Positions 1 through 5,108 of a stretch of DNA of 5,108 nucleotides are shown piece after piece. Position 1 is the first letter of the stretch. Each line of letters opens with the position of its first letter. This DNA is from Candidatus Dormiibacterota bacterium. Its GTDB lineage: Bacteria > Chloroflexota > Dormibacteria > UBA8260. The translations under genes were made by a program, and so were the position numbers. A model generated the notes under the pieces. The model was not told the DNA's origin and did not search any database. It saw only the letters and a program-made list of their open reading frames with translations. The DNA is taken from contig CATPBU010000264.1 of NCBI GenBank assembly GCA_955652455.1, positions 1-5,108 on the forward strand. Reading direction: 5' to 3'.

Positions 1-768
1 GCGCTGGCCGCGCTGCTGTTCGACAGCGAGCAGTCGATGGTGCGCATCGACATGAGCGAGTACATGGAGCGCCACGCGGTGTCGCGCCTGGTCGGCGCGC
101 CGCCCGGGTACGTGGGCTACGACGAGGGCGGTCAGCTCACCGAGGCGGTGCGCCGTCGACCCTACTGCGTGCTTCTCTTCGACGAGGTCGAGAAGGCGCA
201 CCCGGACGTGTTCAACATCCTGCTGCAGGTGCTCGACGACGGCCGTCTCACCGACGGCCAGGGGCGCACCGTGGACTTCCGCAACACGGTGGTCATCATG
301 ACCAGCAACATCGGCTCGCACATCATCGCGGAGATGCCGCCGGCTGCTCCCGCCGACGAGGTCGATCGCGTGCGCGCGCGCGTGCTCGCGGAGTTGCGCG
401 AGCACTTCCGCCCCGAGTTCCTCAACCGCGTCGACGACATCATCGTGTTCTCGCGACTGTCGCGCGAGCAGCTCCGGGAGATCGTCGAGATCCAGCTGCG
501 TCACCTGCGCGACCGCCTCGCCGAGCGCTCGGTGAAACTGGAGATCGACAACAGCGCGCTCGACCTGCTCGCCACCGAGGGCTACGACCCGACCTACGGG
601 GCGCGGCCGCTCAAACGGGTGATCCAGAGACGGCTCCAGGACCCGCTGGCGATGGCCATCCTCGATGGCCGGTTGCGCGACGGCGACACAGCGCGCGTTC
701 GTGCGCCGGATGGCGAGATCCTCATCGACACCCCCCAGCACAGCGACGCGGTGCCTGCTGGCGCCTGA
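1..768 (+). CDS. clpB: ClpB disaggregase, C-terminal part (5' truncated by window edge)
   Basis: This is the last 255 residues of the ATP-dependent protein disaggregase ClpB, an AAA+ hexamer that pulls polypeptides out of aggregates together with DnaK/DnaJ/GrpE in the cytoplasm. The reading frame is open from base 1, so the start lies outside the window. The visible part begins just after the expected second-domain Walker A motif. Counting from the first visible residue, it shows the D2 pore loop [13 protein letters not shown] (32-44), Walker [12 protein letters not shown] (57-67), sensor 1 MTSN (100-103), the arginine finger in FRPEFLNR (Arg143) and sensor 2 in YGARPLKR (Arg202). The small D2 subdomain follows. 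The [13 protein letters not shown] signature and the short tail favour ClpB over ClpC or ClpA. No broken motif is visible. It ends 41 bases before the transporter gene on the same strand. Confidence 0.97.
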   Translation, partial: ALAALLFDSEQSMVRIDMSEYMERHAVSRLVGAPPGYVGYDEGGQLTEAVRRRPYCVLLFDEVEKAHPDVFNILLQVLDDGRLTDGQGRTVDFRNTVVIMTSNIGSHIIAEMPPAAPADEVDRVRARVLAELREHFRPEFLNRVDDIIVFSRLSREQLREIVEIQLRHLRDRLAERSVKLEIDNSALDLLATEGYDPTYGARPLKRVIQRRLQDPLAMAILDGRLRDGDTARVRAPDGEILIDTPQHSDAVPAGA

Positions 769-794
769 GGGACGGCCGCGGCGGGCTGAGCCGC

Positions 795-800
795 TACCCT
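795..800 (+). promoter_or_regulatory. Possible -10 element (TACCCT) for the transporter-queF pair
   Basis: The hexamer TACCCT matches the actinobacterial TANNNT -10 pattern. It ends 9 bases before the transporter ATG, in the 41-base gap after clpB. A transcript starting the usual 6-7 bases downstream would have almost no leader, and no clear Shine-Dalgarno sequence lies before this ATG, which agrees with a near-leaderless start. No convincing -35 box is seen. A chance match is quite possible in so short a motif, and read-through from clpB is the alternative. Confidence 0.25.
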
Positions 801-809
801 TCACGCGCC

Positions 810-1367
810 ATGCGTTCCCTGTCTCCACGCAGAGCGGCCGGCCTGGTCGCGCTGGCCGGCTACATCGCGGTGATCTATGCCGCCAACTGGGCGGTGCAGC
901 GTTTCGGGCTGGTGCCGGTGGGCTTTGGGCTGCGCGCGCCGGCGGCGGTGTACTTCGTGGGTCTGGCCTTCACGCTGCGCGACCTGGTGCAGAACATCCT
1001 CGGCCGCGTGGTGTCGCTGAGCGCGATCGTCGTCGGCGCGGCTGTGTCGGCGGCAGTGTCCCCGTCGCTCGCGCTCGCCAGCGGGCTCGCCTTCTTCTCG
1101 TCCGAGCTCGCCGATTTCCTTGTCTACACACCGCTGCTGCGGCGCGGCTGGCTGGTGGCCCTGGTGCCAGCCAACCTGGTCGGCTGCGTGGTCGACTCGT
1201 TGGTGTTCCTCAGCCTGGCGTTCGGTTCATTGTCGTTGCTCGGCGGACAGGTGGTGGGCAAGGCGTGGATGACACTGTTCGCCGTGCTGATGCTGGTGCC
1301 GGTGCGGCGCTGGTACGTGGTGACTCCGGGACGCGCCAGCGGACTGCCCGCGGGAGCCGCCGCATGA
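810..1367 (+). CDS. yhhQ: VUT/YhhQ-family queuosine precursor (preQ0/preQ1) transporter
   Basis: This 185-residue integral membrane protein belongs to the VUT (DUF165, YhhQ) family, whose studied members take up 7-deazaguanine precursors of queuosine. Hydrophobic stretches suggest about five to six membrane segments, roughly at residues 10-26, 43-56, 70-95, 98-110, 115-138 and 148-165. Family-type polar motifs sit between or within them: FTLRDLVQN (54-62), SSELADFLVYTPLLRR (97-112), ANLVGCVVDSLVF (121-133) and GQVVGKAWMT (146-155). The acidic and amide residues there are likely substrate-binding positions. The ATG at 810 fits because it places a short basic segment (MRSLSPRR) before the first membrane helix. 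The stop overlaps the queF start (ATGA), so the two genes are probably translated together. That partnership supports preQ0 as the cargo, although the substrate is inferred from family and context. The C-terminal 15 or so residues are low-complexity and probably unstructured. Confidence 0.9.
   Translation: MRSLSPRRAAGLVALAGYIAVIYAANWAVQRFGLVPVGFGLRAPAAVYFVGLAFTLRDLVQNILGRVVSLSAIVVGAAVSAAVSPSLALASGLAFFSSELADFLVYTPLLRRGWLVALVPANLVGCVVDSLVFLSLAFGSLSLLGGQVVGKAWMTLFAVLMLVPVRRWYVVTPGRASGLPAGAAA
1352..1356 (+). promoter_or_regulatory. Shine-Dalgarno site for queF (GGGAG)
   Basis: GGGAG lies 7 bases before the ATG at 1364, inside the end of the transporter gene. It supports the internal ATG as the true queF start over the much longer in-frame opening that runs back to 665 through the transporter and clpB. 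Confidence 0.55.
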
Positions 1368-1807
1368 GCGCGGAGCCGCAACCGCGGACGCTGCTGGAGA
1401 GCTTCGACAACCGCACCCCCGAGCGCGACTACACCATCCAGTTCACGCTGCCGGAGTTCACCTGTCTCTGCCCCCGCAGCGGTTTCCCGGACTTCGCCAC
1501 GCTGCACGTGCGTTACGTGCCCGGGCCGCGGTGCGTCGAGCTGAAATCACTGAAGCTGTACATCAACGCGTTTCGCAACGTCGGCGTCTTCCACGAGGAC
1601 GTCGTCAACGGTGTGCTCACCGACCTGGTCAGGCTTGTTGCACCGCGGTACTGCGAGGTGGTCGGCGACTTCAACGTGCGCGGCAACATCAAGACGGTGG
1701 TGCAAGCTGTGCATCGCGACCCGGGGTTCTCGGGACGGCCGGAGGGCTGGTGGCCGGGACGCGACGAGCATTCGGCGGCCTACCCGGGCAGCGACGCGGG
1801 CCGGTAG
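1364..1807 (+). CDS. queF: NADPH-dependent 7-cyano-7-deazaguanine (preQ0) reductase QueF
   Basis: QueF reduces the nitrile of preQ0 to the aminomethyl group of preQ1 using two NADPH, a late step before tRNA-guanine transglycosylase makes queuosine. The 147-residue product is of the short, single-domain (YkvM, type I) kind with a T-fold, close to the length of other short QueF enzymes. FTCLCPRSGFPDFA (32-45) carries the expected catalytic Cys36, which forms the thioimide with substrate, and Asp43. The QueF signature ELKSLKLYINAFRN (59-72) contacts NADPH, and His77-Glu78 match the substrate-binding pair. The start is the ATG overlapping the transporter stop (ATGA), supported by GGGAG 7 bases upstream. 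Its stop lies 8 bases from the stop of the opposing minus-strand operon. An extra Cys34 two residues before the catalytic Cys is not typical. Whether this genome also makes preQ0 itself cannot be told here. Confidence 0.96.
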   Translation: MSAEPQPRTLLESFDNRTPERDYTIQFTLPEFTCLCPRSGFPDFATLHVRYVPGPRCVELKSLKLYINAFRNVGVFHEDVVNGVLTDLVRLVAPRYCEVVGDFNVRGNIKTVVQAVHRDPGFSGRPEGWWPGRDEHSAAYPGSDAGR

Positions 1808-1845
1808 GCCGGCCGCTAGCTGAGCTTGAGCGAGTCGTCGCCCGG
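1784..1845. repeat. Imperfect inverted repeat across the convergent 3' ends; weak terminator candidate
   Basis: Arms at 1784-1795 and 1834-1845 pair at 10 of 12 positions. The loop of about 38 bases holds both stop codons and an 8-base GGCCGGCC palindrome (1807-1814). Its placement suits a shared bidirectional terminator between queF and the opposing gene. There is no U-tract on either strand, and both arms are coding, so chance pairing in GC-rich DNA is a serious alternative. Confidence 0.2.
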
Positions 1846-3129
1846 CGCCAGGAAGACGCGCACCAGCGGGTCATCGCGATGCTCGGCGGCGATGCGCAGG
1901 TAGAGGTCGTCGCCTTCGGCGTCGAGGCGGTCGCCGAACTCCCGCGCCAGGAACACCGCGACGCGCGGGTCGACCGCGCCGGCGCCGTCGAAGCGCGGCA
2001 GCGGTGTGGCCAGACCGTACGCTGCCGCAACGTCCGGTGCGCGCCGGTTCCAGGTCTCGCCGGGCACGCGCGCCAGCTCGGCGCCGAGCATGGCGGCGAG
2101 GATCGCTGCCAGGGCCACGATCCGCGATCGGCCGGGTTCCGGCACGTTGTCCCAGAGGGCACGCTCGTGGATCATGCCGTCGAGGACGTCGCGGGCACGG
2201 TCGACGACCGCGTCCGGCGGGATGGCGATCCACGTCGCACCGCCGGCGGCGCTGCGAGCTGTCCAGCCGTCGACGCGTGCGATCTCACCATCAGCGGCGA
2301 CGGCGGCGGCGGCGCAGCGGGCCGCCCGGGAGTCCGCGGGCAGCGCCGCACCGGGCAGCAGTGCCGTCTCCTCGTCCCACGCACGCGTCGCCTTGCGCAC
2401 GGCGCCGTCGCGGATCAGCGCCAGGGGCAGTGCGAGGTGGTGAAGGCCGACCTCGAGCAACGCGACGTGGACGCCGTCTGCCTGATCAGCAGGCGGGTAC
2501 ATCACGCCGCCGATGGCGTCGGCGGCGATGCGCGCGAATCCCAGCCCCCAGCGCGCGCGCTCGGCTCGCCGCCGCGCGGTGACCGCTCCTGCTGCACCGC
2601 GCGATCCGTGCCAGCCCACCGTGAACATCTCGTCGCCTGCGGCCAGCACCACCGACCGCGCGTGCTCGTGGCGCTCGGCGTTGACCGCGAACTGCACCAG
2701 GACAAGGGCGGCAACCGATGGAGCCAGGACGGCGAAATCGTCGCAGCGGTCGACCGACACGCTCAGCGCGGTCCGGGAGGCGATCCCTGCACACGCATGC
2801 TCAAGGACGTCGGCGCTACCACCCGACGTGGCGACGGCGCTGCCAGCCACGATTCGGAGCGAGTCCGCCAGCATGGTGGCACGCAGCGACTGCCGGCGCG
2901 GCAGCGACCGCGCGGTGACGTCGATCTCCTCGAGCAGTTGCGCGACCACGCGCCCGCACATGGGGTGGGTGGCGTCGGTGCTCACCACCAACCGGCGGCC
3001 TCGGACGGGAAAGGCGACGGCGCCGGGCCCGGCCTCGTGCCATTCCGGCGTCTGCGCCAGCAGGTCGTCGCCGTCGAAGAACGCCGCCGCCACGGGCAGC
3101 TCGCGGATCTCTGGCAGGGTCAGGTTCAC
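1816..3129 (-). CDS. Degenerate histidine-kinase-like protein with unassigned C-terminal half
   Basis: This 437-residue soluble protein resembles a sensor kinase in its first half. Residues 11-52 look like a shortened PAS domain (LPVAAAFFDGDDLLAQTPEW). Helical residues 58-118 sit where a dimerisation domain belongs but show no H-E/D-x-x-T/N phosphorylation motif. Residues 122-229 resemble a GHKL ATPase fold, with an N-box-like LVQFAVNAERH (144-154), a G2-like RWGLGFARIAADAIGG (193-208) and a final strand VHVALLEVGL (220-229). The DxGxG motif is absent; GWHGSRG (172-178) stands near its place. Residues 240-437 match nothing I recognise and are rich in Ala and Arg. No membrane segment or signal peptide is seen. 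I chose the GTG at 3129, whose GTGA overlaps the regulator's stop, with GGGA 8 bases upstream; an in-frame ATG at 3204 would overlap the regulator by about 80 bases. It is last in the operon. It may bind ATP weakly or act as a scaffold. The CDS is secure, the kinase relationship moderate. Confidence 0.72.
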   Translation of the reverse strand: MNLTLPEIRELPVAAAFFDGDDLLAQTPEWHEAGPGAVAFPVRGRRLVVSTDATHPMCGRVVAQLLEEIDVTARSLPRRQSLRATMLADSLRIVAGSAVATSGGSADVLEHACAGIASRTALSVSVDRCDDFAVLAPSVAALVLVQFAVNAERHEHARSVVLAAGDEMFTVGWHGSRGAAGAVTARRRAERARWGLGFARIAADAIGGVMYPPADQADGVHVALLEVGLHHLALPLALIRDGAVRKATRAWDEETALLPGAALPADSRAARCAAAAVAADGEIARVDGWTARSAAGGATWIAIPPDAVVDRARDVLDGMIHERALWDNVPEPGRSRIVALAAILAAMLGAELARVPGETWNRRAPDVAAAYGLATPLPRFDGAGAVDPRVAVFLAREFGDRLDAEGDDLYLRIAAEHRDDPLVRVFLAPGDDSLKLS

Positions 3130-3764
3130 GGGCGATGTCCCAGGCGGTACTTGCGGTTTCCGTGGCTGACGACGGTCATCGCCGAGCCCTGGTGATTGAG
3201 CCAATCCTTGAACCTGCGCACCGCCTTGGTCGCGGTGTCGGAGTGGAAGGTGACGATCTCGGGGTGGTGCACCACCAGGCGCACCGCCTCGCGATGGTGA
3301 TGTTCGGCGAGCGTCGGCACATGGATGACCACCGACCCCTCGCTGACGCGGAGGTCCTCGACTGTCTGGTCGAGCATCCGGTCGACGCGCTCCATCAGCG
3401 AGGCTTCACCGTCGCGCTTGTCGTGCAACCAGGCACGGGGGTGAGCGCGGTGGATCTCGCTGCGCACCCTGAACGAGTCGATGTTGGCGGAGTAGACGAT
3501 GGTGAGGCAATCGGACAGCTCACGAGCCAGCAGGGCCAGCACGTCGCCGCTGCTCAGCGACTGGTCGGACGCCTTGGACAGGTCCCAGTCGACCACGGCA
3601 AGCACCGGACGCGTCGACTCCGCGTTGTTGCGCAACGCCCTCACCGCATGGGCGGCGCTTCGCGTGGCCAGTGGGTGAAAACGCTTGCGAACGAAGTGCG
3701 CGCGCAGCTCCTCGAGGGTCTCGGCGTCGTCCTCGACGATCAGCACCTCGACGTTGGCGCGCAT
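3126..3764 (-). CDS. Response regulator: receiver domain plus probable winged-helix output
   Basis: This 212-residue protein has a complete N-terminal receiver domain. VLIVEDD (7-13) supplies the acidic pocket, Asp59 in AVVDWDLS (56-63) is the expected phospho-acceptor, Ser92 (IVYSAN) and Lys116 (LHDKRDG) are the switch residues, and SGDVLALLARE (72-82) aligns with receiver helix 3. An insertion-like KASDQSLS follows strand 3. Residues 140-208 look like a compact winged-helix domain: a helix around 152-167, a candidate recognition helix around 176-191 (TATKAVRRFKDWLN) and a hairpin ending in NRKYRL (203-208), as OmpR-type outputs end. It is shorter than a usual OmpR/PhoB output domain and is not a clear family member. 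The ATG overlaps the previous stop (TGATG) and has GGTGGA 9 bases upstream; the in-frame opening to 4184 runs through the preceding gene. The kinase-like gene follows with a GTGA overlap, so it is the natural candidate partner. DNA binding is inferred. Confidence 0.85.
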   Translation of the reverse strand: MRANVEVLIVEDDAETLEELRAHFVRKRFHPLATRSAAHAVRALRNNAESTRPVLAVVDWDLSKASDQSLSSGDVLALLARELSDCLTIVYSANIDSFRVRSEIHRAHPRAWLHDKRDGEASLMERVDRMLDQTVEDLRVSEGSVVIHVPTLAEHHHREAVRLVVHHPEIVTFHSDTATKAVRRFKDWLNHQGSAMTVVSHGNRKYRLGHRP

Positions 3765-4450
3765 CAGGGCCCATCCACCGGCGCGAGAACCGTACCGCCG
3801 CTCGTCGTCGACCGCGGGCGCAGCGGCACGCCATGGGCTGCCAGGGCGCGCGCCACGGACCGCACCAGCCGTGGCGGCGCGAAGAGCGGCCGTGGATGAC
3901 TGGCGACCAGCGCCTCGAGACACGCGTTGGCGACGTGGCTTCCATCGGGCATGTCGACCCCGCTGCCGATGGCAAGGGTCATGCCCGCCACCGCGGCGCC
4001 GAGCGCGGTGGCGACGGTGCCGGCGACCTCGGTGAAGCGAGCGGCGGCAATGGCGTGAGCGGGGAGGCCTGGTGGCGGCGAGCCGCGCCAGACCACCAGG
4101 GTGGGACTGCGACCGAGCTCGGTGGCGACCCCGGCATCGACTTGCGTGCCGGCTCCGACCACCATCCACGGCCAGGGGCGGCACGCACGGATGGCCTCGA
4201 GCTCTTCACCGGCAGGCACCTCGATCACAGTGACATACGAACGGTCCAACCGGTCGCGCAGCGCGGTGGCGAGCTCGGCGTCGTCGCCGACCACCAGCAC
4301 GCTGCGCTCCCTGCTGACAGCGACCGGCCTCACCACCGCGGACACCCAACCATGCGCCGCGATGGTAGGCACGCCGCCGGCGACGCTCACAGCCGCACGC
4401 TGCACCATGCCGGCGGACACCCAACGGACAGTCCCGACCGGGCGGCTCAC
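3764..4450 (-). CDS. Pseudo-receiver protein, no phospho-acceptor Asp; function unknown
   Basis: This 228-residue protein has no secure family. Residues 49-145 follow the receiver pattern: RSVLVVGDDAEL (49-60) resembles strand 1 with two acidic residues, then helix 1 (ELATALRDRLD), strand 2 (YVTVIEVP) and a third strand PWMVVGA (94-100). The phospho-acceptor Asp is absent (Gly99/Ala100 in its place), a Trp (LVVWRG, 118-123) stands near the switch Ser/Thr, and no conserved Lys is found. The first 48 residues are Val-rich and repeat the motif WVSA at 10-13 and 35-38. Residues 146-228 are Ala-rich, include a possible helix with NACLEALVASHP (175-186), and are unassigned. The start is the GTG at 4450, overlapping the sigma-like gene's stop as GTGA; a later start nearer residue 45 would leave only the receiver-like part. 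The next gene, a true response regulator, overlaps it by one base. It may be a phosphorylation-independent receiver or an adaptor. Confidence 0.7.
   Translation of the reverse strand: MSRPVGTVRWVSAGMVQRAAVSVAGGVPTIAAHGWVSAVVRPVAVSRERSVLVVGDDAELATALRDRLDRSYVTVIEVPAGEELEAIRACRPWPWMVVGAGTQVDAGVATELGRSPTLVVWRGSPPPGLPAHAIAAARFTEVAGTVATALGAAVAGMTLAIGSGVDMPDGSHVANACLEALVASHPRPLFAPPRLVRSVARALAAHGVPLRPRSTTSGGTVLAPVDGP
3774..3779 (-). promoter_or_regulatory. Shine-Dalgarno site for the response regulator (GGTGGA)
   Basis: On the minus strand GGTGGA lies 9 bases before the ATG at 3764, inside the end of the preceding gene. It fixes the regulator's start at the TGATG overlap, directly ahead of the first receiver strand, and rules against the longer upstream opening. 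Confidence 0.5.
4338..4425. repeat. Pair of 13-base direct repeats, 75 bases apart
   Basis: The 13-mer GCGGACACCCAAC occurs at 4338-4350 and again at 4413-4425. The 75-base period is exactly 25 codons of the minus-strand pseudo-receiver gene, so both copies encode Trp-Val-Ser-Ala. It is probably a small internal duplication or a repeated structural motif and not a regulatory iteron. Confidence 0.5.
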
Positions 4451-5052
4451 ACCCTTGCGGTTCCGTCCCCCGCGCCGTCGTCGATGTCGTCGAGGTACTC
4501 GACGATCTCGGCGTCGTACTGCTCACGGGCCAGCCTGAGCGAGGCGCCGACCACCTCGACCGCCTCGGGCGTCCAGCTGAGCGCCGCAGCCAGCTCGAGC
4601 GTGGTGGGCTCGCGTTCGAGGCGGGTGCGCAGGACCAGGTCGGCGGCCTCGAGCAGCTTGACGTTCTCGACCAGCAGGGCGTCGGCCACCCGCTGGGCCG
4701 CCTCGCGCTCGACCACGTCGTCGACGAACTTCTCGACCACGCGCTTGACGTAGGGGCGCAAGCCTGCCGGCGGGCCGCCACGCGTCACGTACTCCCCGAC
4801 GGCAACGGTGGCGGCGATCGAACCCTCCTGGTACAGGTCCATCAGGTCGAGCTCCGGCTGGCGGCGGGCGAGGACCGCGGCGAGGACGGTTCCCAACTGC
4901 TGCTCGACGAGGCGGGCGGTGGCCGGCCCAGCCGGTGATTCGCGGGCCTCAGCAAGGAGGACGGTGATGTCCTCGTCGGCCATGGGGGCGAGGGCGCGCA
5001 CCTGGGCGGCGATGGCGTCCAGCGCGGTGTCGTCGGGGAATTGTGTGGTCAC
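4447..5052 (-). CDS. Sigma-70-like protein with regions 2-3 only (no region 4)
   Basis: This 201-residue protein resembles the middle of a sigma-70 factor. Residues 47-117 follow region 2: ARLVEQQLGTVLAAVLARRQ (46-65) matches the region 2.1 helix and LDLMDLYQEGSIAATVAV (68-85) is a clear region 2.2 signature (DLxQEG), the main core RNA polymerase contact. PYVKRVVEKFVDDVV (100-114) sits at regions 2.3-2.4 but has lost the aromatic and DNA-reading residues of a typical FSTYATWWIRQAI-like segment. Residues 135-180 match region 3 (REPTTLELAAALSWTPEAVEVV). The protein then ends in an acidic tail (YDAEIVEYLDDIDDGAGD), with no region 4 for -35 recognition. The start is the GTG at 5052, in a GTGA overlap with an upstream stop; no strong Shine-Dalgarno is seen. 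The next gene begins in its own GTGA stop overlap. It may bind core polymerase or an anti-sigma factor without driving ordinary promoters. That role is inference. Confidence 0.8.
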   Translation of the reverse strand: MTTQFPDDTALDAIAAQVRALAPMADEDITVLLAEARESPAGPATARLVEQQLGTVLAAVLARRQPELDLMDLYQEGSIAATVAVGEYVTRGGPPAGLRPYVKRVVEKFVDDVVEREAAQRVADALLVENVKLLEAADLVLRTRLEREPTTLELAAALSWTPEAVEVVGASLRLAREQYDAEIVEYLDDIDDGAGDGTARV

Positions 5053-5108
5053 CGTCGCTGTGCCGCCGGCTCGTCCTCACGACCGAAGCGGGCGGACAGC
5101 TGCTCCAC
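5049..5108 (-). CDS. C-terminal end of an upstream gene (5' truncated by window edge), unidentified
   Basis: The minus strand from the right edge is open for 19 codons, reading VEQLSARFGREDEPAAQRR, and stops at a TGA (5051-5049) that overlaps the GTG of the sigma-like gene as GTGA. The charged, low-hydrophobicity sequence reads like the tail of a soluble protein. The same four-base overlap recurs at two other junctions of this operon, which is the main reason to believe the frame. The fragment is too short to name a family, and a chance open frame of this length is possible. Confidence 0.5.
   Translation of the reverse strand: MEQLSARFGREDEPAAQRR

Noticed and set aside
665..1363. N-terminal extension of the queF frame through the transporter and clpB end
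   Set aside because: It overlaps two well-supported genes in a different frame, reads as Arg-rich shadow sequence, and QueF homology begins after the ATG at 1364 with its own Shine-Dalgarno site.
1531..3195. Long plus-strand open frame (554 codons) antisense to the kinase-like gene
   Set aside because: It also overlaps queF in another frame. Its product is a charged, motif-free string rich in Arg, Gly, His and Gln, typical of antisense reading in GC-rich DNA. The minus-strand frame shows kinase-like motifs and fits the operon overlaps.
3130..3204. Longer kinase-like protein starting at the ATG at 3204
   Set aside because: It would add 25 Pro/Arg/Gln-rich residues overlapping the regulator's C-terminus. 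The GTG at 3129 gives the same GTGA junction as the other operon genes.
3135..3899. Plus-strand open frame of 254 codons opposite the response regulator
   Set aside because: It is antisense to a receiver with all catalytic residues in place and itself shows no recognisable domain.
3765..4184. Upstream extension of the response regulator by about 140 codons
   Set aside because: The extension lies inside the pseudo-receiver gene and is Arg/His/Gly-rich. The receiver's first strand follows directly after the ATG at 3764.
3671..4753. Plus-strand open frame of 360 codons opposite the pseudo-receiver and sigma-like genes
   Set aside because: It spans parts of three minus-strand genes, is Arg/His/Ser-rich and low in complexity, and has no motif. 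The sigma region 2.2 signature on the other strand is convincing.

Overview
The window is very GC-rich, with tight gene packing, GTG starts and stop/start overlaps. Together with a ClpB chaperone this fits a high-GC bacterium. Actinomycetota is my best guess, perhaps an acidimicrobial-type lineage, but this rests on style alone: there is no rRNA or other taxonomic marker. No mobile element, tRNA, rRNA or CRISPR array is visible, and no stretch over 300 bases lacks a gene.

Left part, plus strand (1-1807). The 3' end of clpB enters from the left edge, starting just after where the second Walker A motif would lie. After a 41-base gap comes a two-gene unit: a VUT/YhhQ-family queuosine-precursor transporter and queF (preQ0 reductase), joined by an ATGA overlap. 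The pair makes a compact module for importing preQ0 and reducing it to preQ1 for tRNA queuosine.

Right part, minus strand (1816-5108). A tightly coupled gene string reads leftwards and converges on queF with only 8 bases between stop codons. In order of transcription it contains: the last 19 codons of an unidentified gene; a 201-residue sigma-70-like protein that keeps regions 2 and 3 but has no region 4 and lacks the aromatic promoter-melting residues; a 228-residue protein with a degenerate receiver lacking the phospho-acceptor Asp; a 212-residue response regulator with an intact receiver and a probable small winged-helix output domain; and a 437-residue protein whose first half resembles a degraded histidine kinase and whose second half I cannot assign. 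All four junctions overlap (GTGA three times, TGATG once), so the proteins are probably made together.

This minus-strand string is the most interesting part. Sigma-like, pseudo-receiver, receiver and kinase-like proteins in one coupled operon suggest an atypical signalling circuit, possibly one that uses a sigma mimic. The function is inferred from fold resemblance and gene order only.
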